Below are positions 1 to 7,321 of a stretch of 7,321 nucleotides of DNA, piece after piece. The stretch covers positions 1-7,321 of the forward strand of contig CALFDI010000183.1 in the NCBI GenBank assembly GCA_937952875.1, written 5' to 3'. Position numbers and translations under genes: made by a program. Source of the stretch: an uncultured Verrucomicrobiales bacterium (GTDB lineage Bacteria; Verrucomicrobiota; Verrucomicrobiia; Verrucomicrobiales; Akkermansiaceae). Position 1 is the stretch's first letter. Every line of letters begins with the position of its first letter. A model generated the notes under the pieces. The model was not told the origin of the DNA. It did no database searches and saw only the letters and a program-made list of their open reading frames with translations.

Positions 1-285
1 TTATTTTCAAACTGCTTGATGTGTGGGTTATTTTAAAAAGCGGGCCGCTTTTGTTCGGAAAACCGAGCTTAAAAAAGTTATCCTCACAATTTTTACAAAG
101 CATCCCAGAATCTCAGGATTTGAGATGAAATTTCGATGGCATTCAAGCTCTATGAATAAAACTCTTAAAGCCCCTAAGTCAGAGCTATACGGTTCTGAAT
201 TCGGCGTGACTTTTTAGATCTAACACTCACTCTTTTTCACGTCCGCACTTCGACAAAAACTAGTGGACTAAACGCTCTAAAAAAT
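1..285. other. A+T-rich stretch without a convincing gene
   Basis: This stretch before the lipoprotein gene holds no gene I can support. A GTG-initiated frame at 23-217 (64 codons) has no ribosome-binding site and a composition that does not look like a real protein. One plus-strand frame is open from the left edge to a TGA at 126-128 and another ends with TAA at 34-36, so the tail of an upstream gene could lie here, but nothing decides between them. Small inverted repeats are present: ATCTCA/TGAGAT at 110-115 and 121-126, and a six-pair hairpin at 180-197 with one G-T pair. I found no clear promoter for the lipoprotein gene. The minus strand is broken by frequent stops. Confidence 0.5.
36..52. 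terminator. Possible short bidirectional intrinsic terminator
   Basis: AAAAGCG (36-42) and CGCTTTT (46-52) are perfect inverted arms around a three-base loop. The short GC core is flanked by an A-run and a T-run, followed on the plus strand by GTT. The form fits a rho-independent terminator usable in either direction, most likely ending a gene left of the window (a TGA at 17-19 or TAA at 34-36 in two plus frames could be its stop). Only three G-C pairs make up the core, so it may be weak or fortuitous. Confidence 0.35.
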
Positions 286-777
286 ATGATCAAACAACTC
301 TCTCTAGCAGCCACAGCCGTATTACTATCAAGTTGTGTTAGCTCTTACACCCTTCCAGAAGGATACTCTGGCCCGACAGCAATAATCAAAGACACAGCAA
401 TCAAAACTGGCGCGACAAAGGCTGAAGCATTTCAAGTCTCTAAGATTAATGGGCAATTTGATCGAAGTTCACCGATGGCCACTCCCTATGGTGGCGGAAT
501 GCTTGTTACTCTAAGAGAGTCGAAGAGAACTGTTCCAGCAGGTCAGCCTATTACGCTAACCATTTCTGGAGGGAACATTTATGCAGCAGATGGAGCTGGT
601 CTAGCTAACATGATTTCTGGAAATGCTAAGAAACATGTAAGTGGTGATGTTGTCTTCACCCCAAAAGCCAACAAAGTCTACAAAGTCAACGGTGTTGCAG
701 GAAAGGAATCGTCCTCGGTTTGGATTGAAGATGAAAGCTCTCGCAAGATTGTTACTAATAAGCTTACCAAAAATTAG
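286..777 (+). CDS. Small predicted lipoprotein of unknown function
   Basis: A 163-residue protein with a clear lipoprotein signal. The short charged N-terminus MIKQ is followed by a hydrophobic stretch and the lipobox LSSC, with the lipidated cysteine at residue 17. The mature start VSSY has no aspartate at +2, which in enterobacterial sorting rules would favour the outer membrane. The mature part is small and probably beta-rich. It has a YTLPEGYSGPTA segment (21-32), a VPAGQPITLTISGG stretch (83-96), a DVVFTPKANKVYKVNG stretch (121-136) and a late VWIED (145-149). Small lipoproteins with the same LPEGYxGP opening and Y-x-V-x-G plus WIED ending occur in other bacteria as I recall, but I know no assigned function. 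The ATG at 286 is preceded by an A-rich run and no Shine-Dalgarno. The gene stands alone and is more A+T-rich than carA and purA. The call as lipoprotein is firm; the role is unknown. Confidence 0.85.
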   Translation: MIKQLSLAATAVLLSSCVSSYTLPEGYSGPTAIIKDTAIKTGATKAEAFQVSKINGQFDRSSPMATPYGGGMLVTLRESKRTVPAGQPITLTISGGNIYAADGAGLANMISGNAKKHVSGDVVFTPKANKVYKVNGVAGKESSSVWIEDESSRKIVTNKLTKN

Positions 778-790
778 TAAGTGGGCTTTT
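762..790 (+). terminator. Weak candidate terminator at the lipoprotein gene end
   Basis: CTTAC (763-767) pairs with GTAAG (777-781) around a nine-base A-rich loop, extended by one G-T pair (762/782). Four bases later a T-rich run begins (TTTTCTTTC, 787-795). The stem overlaps the stop codon TAG at 775-777. The stem is poor in G-C pairs and the T-run is slightly displaced, so this is only a candidate. Confidence 0.25.
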
Positions 791-832
791 CTTTCGAGAA
801 AGGATCCTGAAATTTCACCTCTTTAATATTTA

Positions 833-903
833 AATTTCTACGTAATATTTCGCTCTAAGTCACATACTCCACAATTCGGGACTCGGATTATTACGTAAAA
901 ATT
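833..903. repeat. Imperfect inverted repeat, 15-base arms
   Basis: The left arm 833-847 (AATTTCTACGTAATA) and the right arm 889-903 (TATTACGTAAAAATT) are inverted copies with 14 of 15 positions paired, separated by 41 bases. The inner nine bases pair perfectly. Arm length is greater than other inverted repeats I found in the window. It could be a transcribed hairpin, a binding site for a dimeric protein, or the ends of a very small decayed mobile element; I saw no target-site duplication that would settle this. Confidence 0.5.
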
Positions 904-954
904 CAGCACGTAGACGAGATTGCTGATATTGCTCCACCTGCTGGGGCAGCTATT

Positions 955-982
955 TTGACATTCTTGCTCCAACTTCAGAAAT
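955..982 (+). promoter_or_regulatory. Very tentative carA promoter
   Basis: A perfect TTGACA (955-960) lies upstream of carA. At 16 bases' spacing the best -10 is AGAAAT (977-982), which matches the TATAAT consensus at only its last three positions. If real, it would give a leader of roughly 60 bases containing the hairpin at 1020-1035. The -35 match could be chance. Confidence 0.18.
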
Positions 983-1012
983 CCTCTCTTGCATCCGGCG
1001 CGTCATCACCCT

Positions 1013-1035
1013 AAAAACCGCCCGCCTAGGCAGGC
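1013..1035 (-). terminator. GC-rich hairpin with T-run on the minus strand, in the carA leader
   Basis: Read on the minus strand, GCCTGC and GCGGGC pair around CTAG (1035 to 1020, including one G-U pair), followed by GG and five Ts (1017-1013): the form of an intrinsic terminator. On the plus strand the same bases form a slightly weaker hairpin because the G-U pair becomes a C-A mismatch. There it ends 12 bases before the carA ATG, with no T-run behind it. It could block antisense transcription leaving carA, be left over from a lost minus-strand gene, or affect carA translation, since the only AGG near the start lies inside the stem. Confidence 0.35.
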
Positions 1036-1047
1036 ACCTTAGATTTG

Positions 1048-2193
1048 ATGACCGCCATACTTGCTCTCGAAGACGGACGCACCTTTATAGGTGAATCATT
1101 CGGCCACACCGGCACTAGCACCGGTGAAATTTGCTTCACCACTGGTATGACCGGATATCAGGAGACGCTGACAGATCCATCCTTTGCGGGTCAAATCGTC
1201 ACGATGACTTACACGATGATCGGGAATTACGGTATCGTGCCCGAGGACATGGAATCTCGAAAGTCTTGGGTGCGTGGATTCGTTGTAGAAGAGGTCTCCC
1301 CTGTCGTTTCTAACTGGCGCGCTAAGCAATCGCTCCCAGAATTTCTCGCTGATCAGAAAATTATCGGCATAGAAGGAGTCGATACTCGTGCGCTGACAAA
1401 ACACCTCCGCAGCGCTGGTGCGATGCGCGCCTGCCTCACGACAGAATTGTCTGAAGAGGAGGCTATCAAGGCTGCTCAGAGCGCGCCGCCAATGGCAGGT
1501 TCAGATTTCGTCAAAGAAGTCAGCATTTCTGAAACAACAGAATGGTCTGAAGAATCCCGTGACTGGGTGCTGGTCTCACCGACTCAGAACCAGACAAGCA
1601 ATTATGCCGAGCTTCCAGATGTGAAATACAACATCGTCGCTTTCGACTTTGGCATTAAATATAACATTCTCCGCCGTCTCAGACAGGCAGGCTTCGGCGT
1701 AACGATCGTGCCAGCAAACACGTCAGCTGAGGATGTCCTCGCGATGAATCCCGACGGCATCTTCCTTTCTAATGGACCGGGCGATCCATCAGCGCTCGGC
1801 TATATCCACACAGAGCTCGCTCAACTCATCGAGAGCGGAAAGCCTATCTTTGGCATCTGCCTCGGTAATCAGCTAATCGCGCACGCTCTGGGTGCTAAGA
1901 CGACGAAACTGAAATTCGGTCATCGTGGTGGAAATCAACCAGTGAAAGATCTCCGCTCTGGAAAGGTCGCGATCACATCACAGAATCACGGCTTCGCAGT
2001 CGACGCAGACACTCTTCCCGATCACGTAGAAGTGACGCATATCAATCTCAACGACAACACAGTCGAGGGAATCCGCCATACGGAAAAGCCTGTCTTCAGC
2101 GTCCAATATCATCCAGAGGCAGCACCTGGCCCAAATGATGCCAGCTACTTTTTCCAAGAATTCGCCGATCTTATCGAATCCGCTCAGGGATAG
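1048..2193 (+). CDS. carA: Carbamoyl-phosphate synthase small (glutaminase) subunit
   Basis: CarA hydrolyses glutamine and channels ammonia to the large subunit CarB, which makes carbamoyl phosphate for pyrimidines and arginine. The 381-residue length is normal. The N-terminal CPSase small-chain domain opens with [14 protein letters not shown] (6-19) and contains the family motif [19 protein letters not shown] (32-50) and [15 protein letters not shown] (107-121). The C-terminal class I glutamine amidotransferase domain has LSNGPGDPS (240-248), the nucleophile Cys271 in [19 protein letters not shown] (289-299), TSQNHGF (310-316) and the His355/Glu357 pair in QYHPEA. The more common CLGHQ is CLGNQ here; the catalytic residues are intact. 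I chose the ATG at 1048; a TTG codon directly before it is in frame but less likely as start. There is no Shine-Dalgarno. carB is not next to it; purA follows after 125 bases. Confidence 0.97.
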   Translation: MTAILALEDGRTFIGESFGHTGTSTGEICFTTGMTGYQETLTDPSFAGQIVTMTYTMIGNYGIVPEDMESRKSWVRGFVVEEVSPVVSNWRAKQSLPEFLADQKIIGIEGVDTRALTKHLRSAGAMRACLTTELSEEEAIKAAQSAPPMAGSDFVKEVSISETTEWSEESRDWVLVSPTQNQTSNYAELPDVKYNIVAFDFGIKYNILRRLRQAGFGVTIVPANTSAEDVLAMNPDGIFLSNGPGDPSALGYIHTELAQLIESGKPIFGICLGNQLIAHALGAKTTKLKFGHRGGNQPVKDLRSGKVAITSQNHGFAVDADTLPDHVEVTHINLNDNTVEGIRHTEKPVFSVQYHPEAAPGPNDASYFFQEFADLIESAQG

Positions 2194-2237
2194 GCAAGAA
2201 AAGCTAGGGCCGTTTTCACATCTCGGTCTTTCCATAA

Positions 2238-4114
<1,877 letters not shown>

Positions 4115-4127
4115 AAGGCGGTATAAG

Positions 4128-5273
4128 TTAGATTCGTATTGCTAGCTTGCGCTCTTTAATCAGAGGGATTTCCGATAACTCTGAGCGCTTTGTATGGCGG
4201 TGAATGCTTAATAGTAAACCAATCGCTGCAAGAGTGAAGACGAGATTTGTTCCACCATAACTGAGGAACGGCAAAGGCAGTCCAGTATTTGGAAGAAGTG
4301 CAGTCACAACGGCAATATTTACCATCGCGGGAGTGACAATCATAGCGACTAGCCCAATCGCTAACAATTTACTAAACAGATCCTTCGCATCTATCGCGAT
4401 CGATATTCCTGAAATCGTGATCAGCAAGAAACAGAGAACGGTGCCAAGTGTCCACCACAGACCCATCTCTTCCCCTACCATAGCGAAAATAAAGTCTGTG
4501 TGAGCGAAAGGAAGGTAACCGTGTTTTTCCGCACCATTTCCTAATCCTAGGCCATCAACACCTCCGTTTGCAAAGGCCAGAAGCGCGCGATACTGCTGTA
4601 GGCCCTTATCTAGGCGATGCGCTTCGAGATCGAGAAAGGCGGTGAATCGCTCCATCCGGTTCGCATTATGTTGGACAACGTAGATCAAGCCAGCCGCACC
4701 ACTGACAGCGACGAAGGCCAAATATTTGAGGCGGGTGCCTGCGACAAAAAGAAGACAAAAGCCTGCAGCACCTAAAGAAACAGCCGTGCCCATATCAGTC
4801 TCAAAAAAGATCAATCCTACGGGTATTCCGAGAATGGCGCACGGCATGACGAAACCACGCTTAAAGCCCCTAATTTCCGCCTGAAACTTCGCTAAATAGG
4901 CAGCTAGGGAGAGAGCAACTGCGATCTTCGCACACTCAGAAGGTTGAAACTGAGGCAGGCCAGGAAACTTAATCCACCGCGTCTCACCATTTTTCTCTTG
5001 GCCGATTCCAGGCACATAGCAGAGAAGCAGTAGAACACAGGTCGCACCTAGAATCGCGAGCCAGTATTTTTCTAAAATACGATAATCAAAGTAGGCAGCG
5101 AGGGAGGCAAAGACGATTCCAATCACTAACCAAGTGGCCTGACGATAAAGGTGGCTATATGTCTGTCCATCTCCTTCATTGGTCCAGATACTAGTGCTCG
5201 TGAGCATGATGAGACCGAGCGTGCTCAGAACGAACACGCAGATCCCTAATACCCATGCACTGTAGCGACCCAT
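4128..5273 (-). CDS. ftsW: Septal peptidoglycan polymerase of the SEDS family, FtsW
   Basis: FtsW is the multi-spanning glycosyltransferase that, with a class b PBP (FtsI), polymerises lipid II at the division site. The 381 residues fit the family, with about ten membrane segments (roughly 5-27, 45-64, 68-88, 113-128, 141-157, 163-179, 183-200, 263-293, 300-326, 338-357). SEDS motifs are NGETRWI (95-101), QPSECAKIA (110-118), ETDMGTAV (158-165), the large loop with GLGLGNGAEKHGYLPFAHTDFIF including the proposed catalytic Asp260, EEMG (268-271) and NTGLPLPFLSYGG (329-341). The GLGNG-x-x-K form before the HTDFIF motif and the place after murD favour FtsW over RodA. The ATG lies 19 bases after the preceding LysM stop; GAAG seven bases upstream is the nearest thing to a ribosome-binding site. 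hpt follows 13 bases downstream. Confidence 0.92.
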   Translation of the reverse strand: MGRYSAWVLGICVFVLSTLGLIMLTSTSIWTNEGDGQTYSHLYRQATWLVIGIVFASLAAYFDYRILEKYWLAILGATCVLLLLCYVPGIGQEKNGETRWIKFPGLPQFQPSECAKIAVALSLAAYLAKFQAEIRGFKRGFVMPCAILGIPVGLIFFETDMGTAVSLGAAGFCLLFVAGTRLKYLAFVAVSGAAGLIYVVQHNANRMERFTAFLDLEAHRLDKGLQQYRALLAFANGGVDGLGLGNGAEKHGYLPFAHTDFIFAMVGEEMGLWWTLGTVLCFLLITISGISIAIDAKDLFSKLLAIGLVAMIVTPAMVNIAVVTALLPNTGLPLPFLSYGGTNLVFTLAAIGLLLSIHRHTKRSELSEIPLIKERKLAIRI

Positions 5274-5292
5274 ATCTGAACTTCACTTAAGC

Positions 5293-6117
5293 CTATGAAT
5301 GCGGCACTTTTAATGTCTGCCCGACCTGTAGCGTCCCAGGATCAGAGATCCCGTTAAGACTCATTAAGGCATCAAGACCGACATTAAAGTTTCTTGAAAT
5401 ACGCCATAAGCTATCGCCCTTTTTCACGGTATGTGAACGGTAACCTGTCTGCGGCTCTGGCTCTTCTACAACCACTGCAACTGGTGCAGGGCTCTCTTCG
5501 ATAACCACAGGATTCGCCACAGGCTGAACCTGTGCTTGCTCTATGCGAACAGGCTGCGGAGTGACGACTGGAGCCGACGCTGGTGCTACAGCTGCAGTAA
5601 TTGTTGGTTTTACCATTTTAGCAGGAAGCCGAAGAACACTGCCACTGCGAAGCTGGCGATTGTTATTGATACGACGCAGTTCGTAAGCATCTAGCTCCTT
5701 AGCTTCAGCAATACCTTCGTAAGTATCATGTGCAGATACGACGTAGAGTTCATACCCAGTATTCGTTGTCGGCGTGTGAATGACGGGTTCGGTCTGAGCG
5801 ACTGGTAAAACAGCTGCAGGCTTTGCCTCTTCTTTCTGCTCTACGACAGGCTCAGCGATCACAACTGGCTGCTCAGTTTCAGCGAACCATTTATTATGGG
5901 CGAACATGCCGCCAATCGCAATGATGTGCAGCACGAGCAAAACGATGAGTGCCCGAGAAATGCTTAAGTTCGGCACATCTGACTGGAACTCCATCCCTTG
6001 GCTACGTGCGATCGCTGCGGCACGCTGCTTCTTCTGTTTTACAGAAGCATGGAGAGTCTTCCAAACTGAAGACTTCATTGAGCCGCGTTTAGTGGTGAGT
6101 TTTCTATTCTCTCTCAT
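5293..6117 (-). CDS. Bitopic membrane protein with two LysM domains
   Basis: A 274-residue protein likely anchored in the inner membrane and binding peptidoglycan. The N-terminus (1-54) is basic (for example KQKKQR, 28-32) and probably cytoplasmic. One membrane helix spans about 55-73, giving an N-in, C-out topology. A first, degenerate LysM follows (about 122-165; HDTYEGIAEAKELDAYELRR then NNNRQLRSG, ending VLRLP). Next is a Pro/Val/Ala/Glu-rich linker (about 168-223) and a canonical C-terminal LysM (226-272) with HTVKKGDSLWRIS, NVGLDALMSLN and LQVGQTLKVP. LysM binds N-acetylglucosamine-containing glycans. No catalytic domain is present, so an anchoring or recruiting role is inferred. It lies 27 bases after murD and 19 before ftsW, pointing to a role in envelope growth or division. 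I chose the first ATG; Met14 is an alternative. Neither has a Shine-Dalgarno. Confidence 0.88.
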   Translation of the reverse strand: MRENRKLTTKRGSMKSSVWKTLHASVKQKKQRAAAIARSQGMEFQSDVPNLSISRALIVLLVLHIIAIGGMFAHNKWFAETEQPVVIAEPVVEQKEEAKPAAVLPVAQTEPVIHTPTTNTGYELYVVSAHDTYEGIAEAKELDAYELRRINNNRQLRSGSVLRLPAKMVKPTITAAVAPASAPVVTPQPVRIEQAQVQPVANPVVIEESPAPVAVVVEEPEPQTGYRSHTVKKGDSLWRISRNFNVGLDALMSLNGISDPGTLQVGQTLKVPHS

Positions 6118-6144
6118 AGGATAGGTCAGTGTTAGGGTGAGTAG

Positions 6145-7321
6145 TTAGGTGCGTGGCAGGGCTTGAACAGCTTGGACAAAAGCCTCGCCACGAGCCTCAT
6201 AACCAGAGAACTGGTCAAAGGAGGATGTGCCTGGAGACAGCAAAACCATCGTCCCTTCAGGTGCTATGCGATGGGCTACTGAAACAGCTTGTTCTAGCGT
6301 CTCAACCACCTCGCACTTCACTGCTGAGTCGATAATTTGGGAAAGTTTATAGTTAATTTCTCCGAAAGTCACTACCGCAAGTGCATATTTTGCGATTTTT
6401 TTCGGCAACGCCGAATAATCCAGTCCCTTATCTTTTCCTCCAGCGAGTAGAATGATCGGTCGGGACTGAGATGTCAGCGCGCTTTCCAGTGCATGCATAT
6501 TAGTCGCCTTTGAATCATTCACATATTCTACACCACCGACTTCTGCGATCAGCTCACAGCGGTGCGAAGGTGGTGAGTAAGCATTGAGCGCCTGCTGCAT
6601 GACATCAAAAGGGATCTCTAAACGCGATCCGACGGCTGCAGCTGCCATGACATTTTCAGCATTGTGACTGCCACGAAGACGGCTCGCCGAATAGTCGAGA
6701 ACTGGCATTCCACCGTAACAGATCAATGACTTTTCTAATGTGTAGTCCGCTTCATCTACTGATGAAAATGTGACAATCTCAGGCTTCAGACCCACTAGGT
6801 TTTCGCCTGCTCTGACGATCCCCAGATCCTGTGATGTCTGATTTTCAAAAATGCGTAACTTCGCACAGCGATAGCTTTCGAGATCAGGATAGCGATCCAT
6901 ATGATCTGCGGCAAAGTTCATCCAGAGAGAGACTTCGGGCTTAAAGATCTTAATCGTTTCGAGCTGAAATGAGCTGACTTCTAGTGACACGAACTCTGGC
7001 ACATCAGACATGAGGACGATCTCTGAAAGCGGCGTGCCGTAATTCCCACAAGGTTCGCAGCTATGGCCTCCGGCTCTGATAAATGCATTGACGATTTCCG
7101 TCGTCGTCGTTTTCCCATTCGTCCCCGTTATCGCAATAATACGACCTTCATAGTAACGAACAGCGAGTTCCATCTCACCAATCACCTCGCCCGCCTGCTC
7201 AGAAAAGGCTGCAACGAAGTCACCGTAAGTATCAATACCATGACTCACGACGACGAGATCACTCTGAACAGCTCGATCCTGATCCAATCTCACCCCTGCT
7301 ACACAGGTAAACCCAGAGACC
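6145..7321 (-). CDS. murD: UDP-N-acetylmuramoylalanine--D-glutamate ligase, 5' end outside the window
   Basis: MurD ligates D-glutamate to UDP-MurNAc-L-Ala with ATP in the cytoplasm. The frame is open through the right edge, so the true start and roughly the first 50 residues are missing; an internal GTG at 7291-7293 is not the start. Residue numbers here count from that GTG. Seen are the end of domain 1 (DLVVVSHGI, 12-20), the P-loop ITGTNGKTTT (55-64), GNYGTPLSE (83-91), LEVSSFQLE (104-112), NFAADHMDRYP (126-136), AKLRIF with the lysine expected to be carbamylated (144-149), GSHNAENVMAAA (208-219), PSHRCE (242-247), VNDSKATN (258-265), LLAGGKDKG (282-290) and LSPGTSSFDQFSGYEARGE (352-370). 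These separate MurD from MurC, MurE and MurF. It heads the run murD-LysM-ftsW-hpt seen here, probably within a longer dcw operon. Confidence 0.95.
   Translation of the reverse strand, partial: VSGFTCVAGVRLDQDRAVQSDLVVVSHGIDTYGDFVAAFSEQAGEVIGEMELAVRYYEGRIIAITGTNGKTTTTEIVNAFIRAGGHSCEPCGNYGTPLSEIVLMSDVPEFVSLEVSSFQLETIKIFKPEVSLWMNFAADHMDRYPDLESYRCAKLRIFENQTSQDLGIVRAGENLVGLKPEIVTFSSVDEADYTLEKSLICYGGMPVLDYSASRLRGSHNAENVMAAAAVGSRLEIPFDVMQQALNAYSPPSHRCELIAEVGGVEYVNDSKATNMHALESALTSQSRPIILLAGGKDKGLDYSALPKKIAKYALAVVTFGEINYKLSQIIDSAVKCEVVETLEQAVSVAHRIAPEGTMVLLSPGTSSFDQFSGYEARGEAFVQAVQALPRT

Larger units (their letters stand above)
778..1047. other. Structured spacer between the lipoprotein gene and carA
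   Basis: No intact gene is visible in these 270 bases. The left part is dense in palindromes: CTTTC/GAAAG at 791-802 and the ten-base palindrome TGAAATTTCA at 808-817. A larger inverted repeat follows at 833-903. From about 859 to 1014 one plus-strand frame stays open for 51 codons without an ATG, GTG or TTG at its beginning, ending in TAA (1012-1014). The minus strand is also open from about 1009 to a TGA at 860-862, apart from a single TAG at 950-952. The block is therefore more coding-like than its flanks and may be the remnant of a gene. The carA leader and any carA promoter must lie here. Confidence 0.5.

Noticed and set aside
23..217. 64-codon GTG-initiated frame on the plus strand
   Set aside because: No ribosome-binding site, unlikely composition for a protein, GTG start, and it runs through the terminator-like hairpin at 36-52.
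249..285. Promoter just upstream of the lipoprotein gene
   Set aside because: TCGACA at 250-255 resembles a -35, but no acceptable -10 lies at 15-19 bases, so I did not list it.
641..826. 61-codon plus-strand frame overlapping the end of the lipoprotein gene
   Set aside because: Out-of-frame shadow of the lipoprotein gene with no start signal.
1045..1047. TTG as the carA start codon
   Set aside because: It is directly followed by an in-frame ATG, which is the commoner start and gives the usual CarA N-terminus ([10 protein letters not shown]).
1096..1404. 102-codon minus-strand frame inside carA
   Set aside because: Shadow of carA; no family motif and no independent start signals.
4128..5273. 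RodA instead of FtsW
   Set aside because: The GLGNG-x-x-K loop before HTDFIF and the neighbouring murD favour FtsW; RodA normally sits with mreBCD/PBP2 genes.
7291..7293. GTG as the real murD start
   Set aside because: The frame stays open to the window edge and MurD needs about 50 more N-terminal residues for its UDP-binding domain.

Overview
The window looks like ordinary chromosome of a Gram-negative bacterium. The best guess is Verrucomicrobiota, possibly Opitutae/Puniceicoccales-like. The guess rests on a LysM membrane protein lying between murD and ftsW, the form of the MurD C-terminal motif (SPGTSSFDQFSGYEARGE), a small outer-membrane-type lipoprotein, intermediate base composition, and start codons with almost no Shine-Dalgarno sequence. 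No rRNA or other clade marker is present, so the placement is tentative. I see no mobile element, CRISPR array, tRNA, rRNA or defence system.

Layout. Positions 1-285 are A+T-rich with no convincing gene; a short A/T-flanked hairpin near the left edge may end an upstream transcript. A small lipoprotein of unknown function (286-777, +) follows. The spacer 778-1047 is rich in inverted repeats and carries open but start-less frames on both strands, so it may hold a decayed gene; a GC-rich hairpin sits just before carA. Then come carA (1048-2193, +) and purA (2319-3587, +). On the minus strand, reading in from the right edge, is a tight run: murD (partial, its 5' end is beyond the window), a bitopic LysM protein, ftsW and hpt, with gaps of only 13-27 bases. 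hpt and purA converge, and their stop codons overlap by four bases (3584-3587).

How the genes fit together. The plus-strand enzymes serve nucleotide and arginine supply: CarA is the glutaminase subunit of carbamoyl-phosphate synthetase, and PurA commits IMP to AMP. Hpt, on the other strand, salvages hypoxanthine/guanine to IMP/GMP, so Hpt makes the substrate of PurA. MurD and FtsW belong to the division and cell-wall (dcw) cluster: MurD adds D-glutamate to the cytoplasmic peptidoglycan precursor, and FtsW polymerises lipid II at the septum. The LysM protein encoded between them probably links the inner membrane to peptidoglycan. The usual dcw order would continue after ftsW with murG/murC; here hpt occupies that place and the cluster ends.

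Most of the window is well-understood housekeeping. The parts worth a second look are the unnamed lipoprotein, the structured spacer before carA, the LysM protein, and the weak or absent ribosome-binding sites across all starts.
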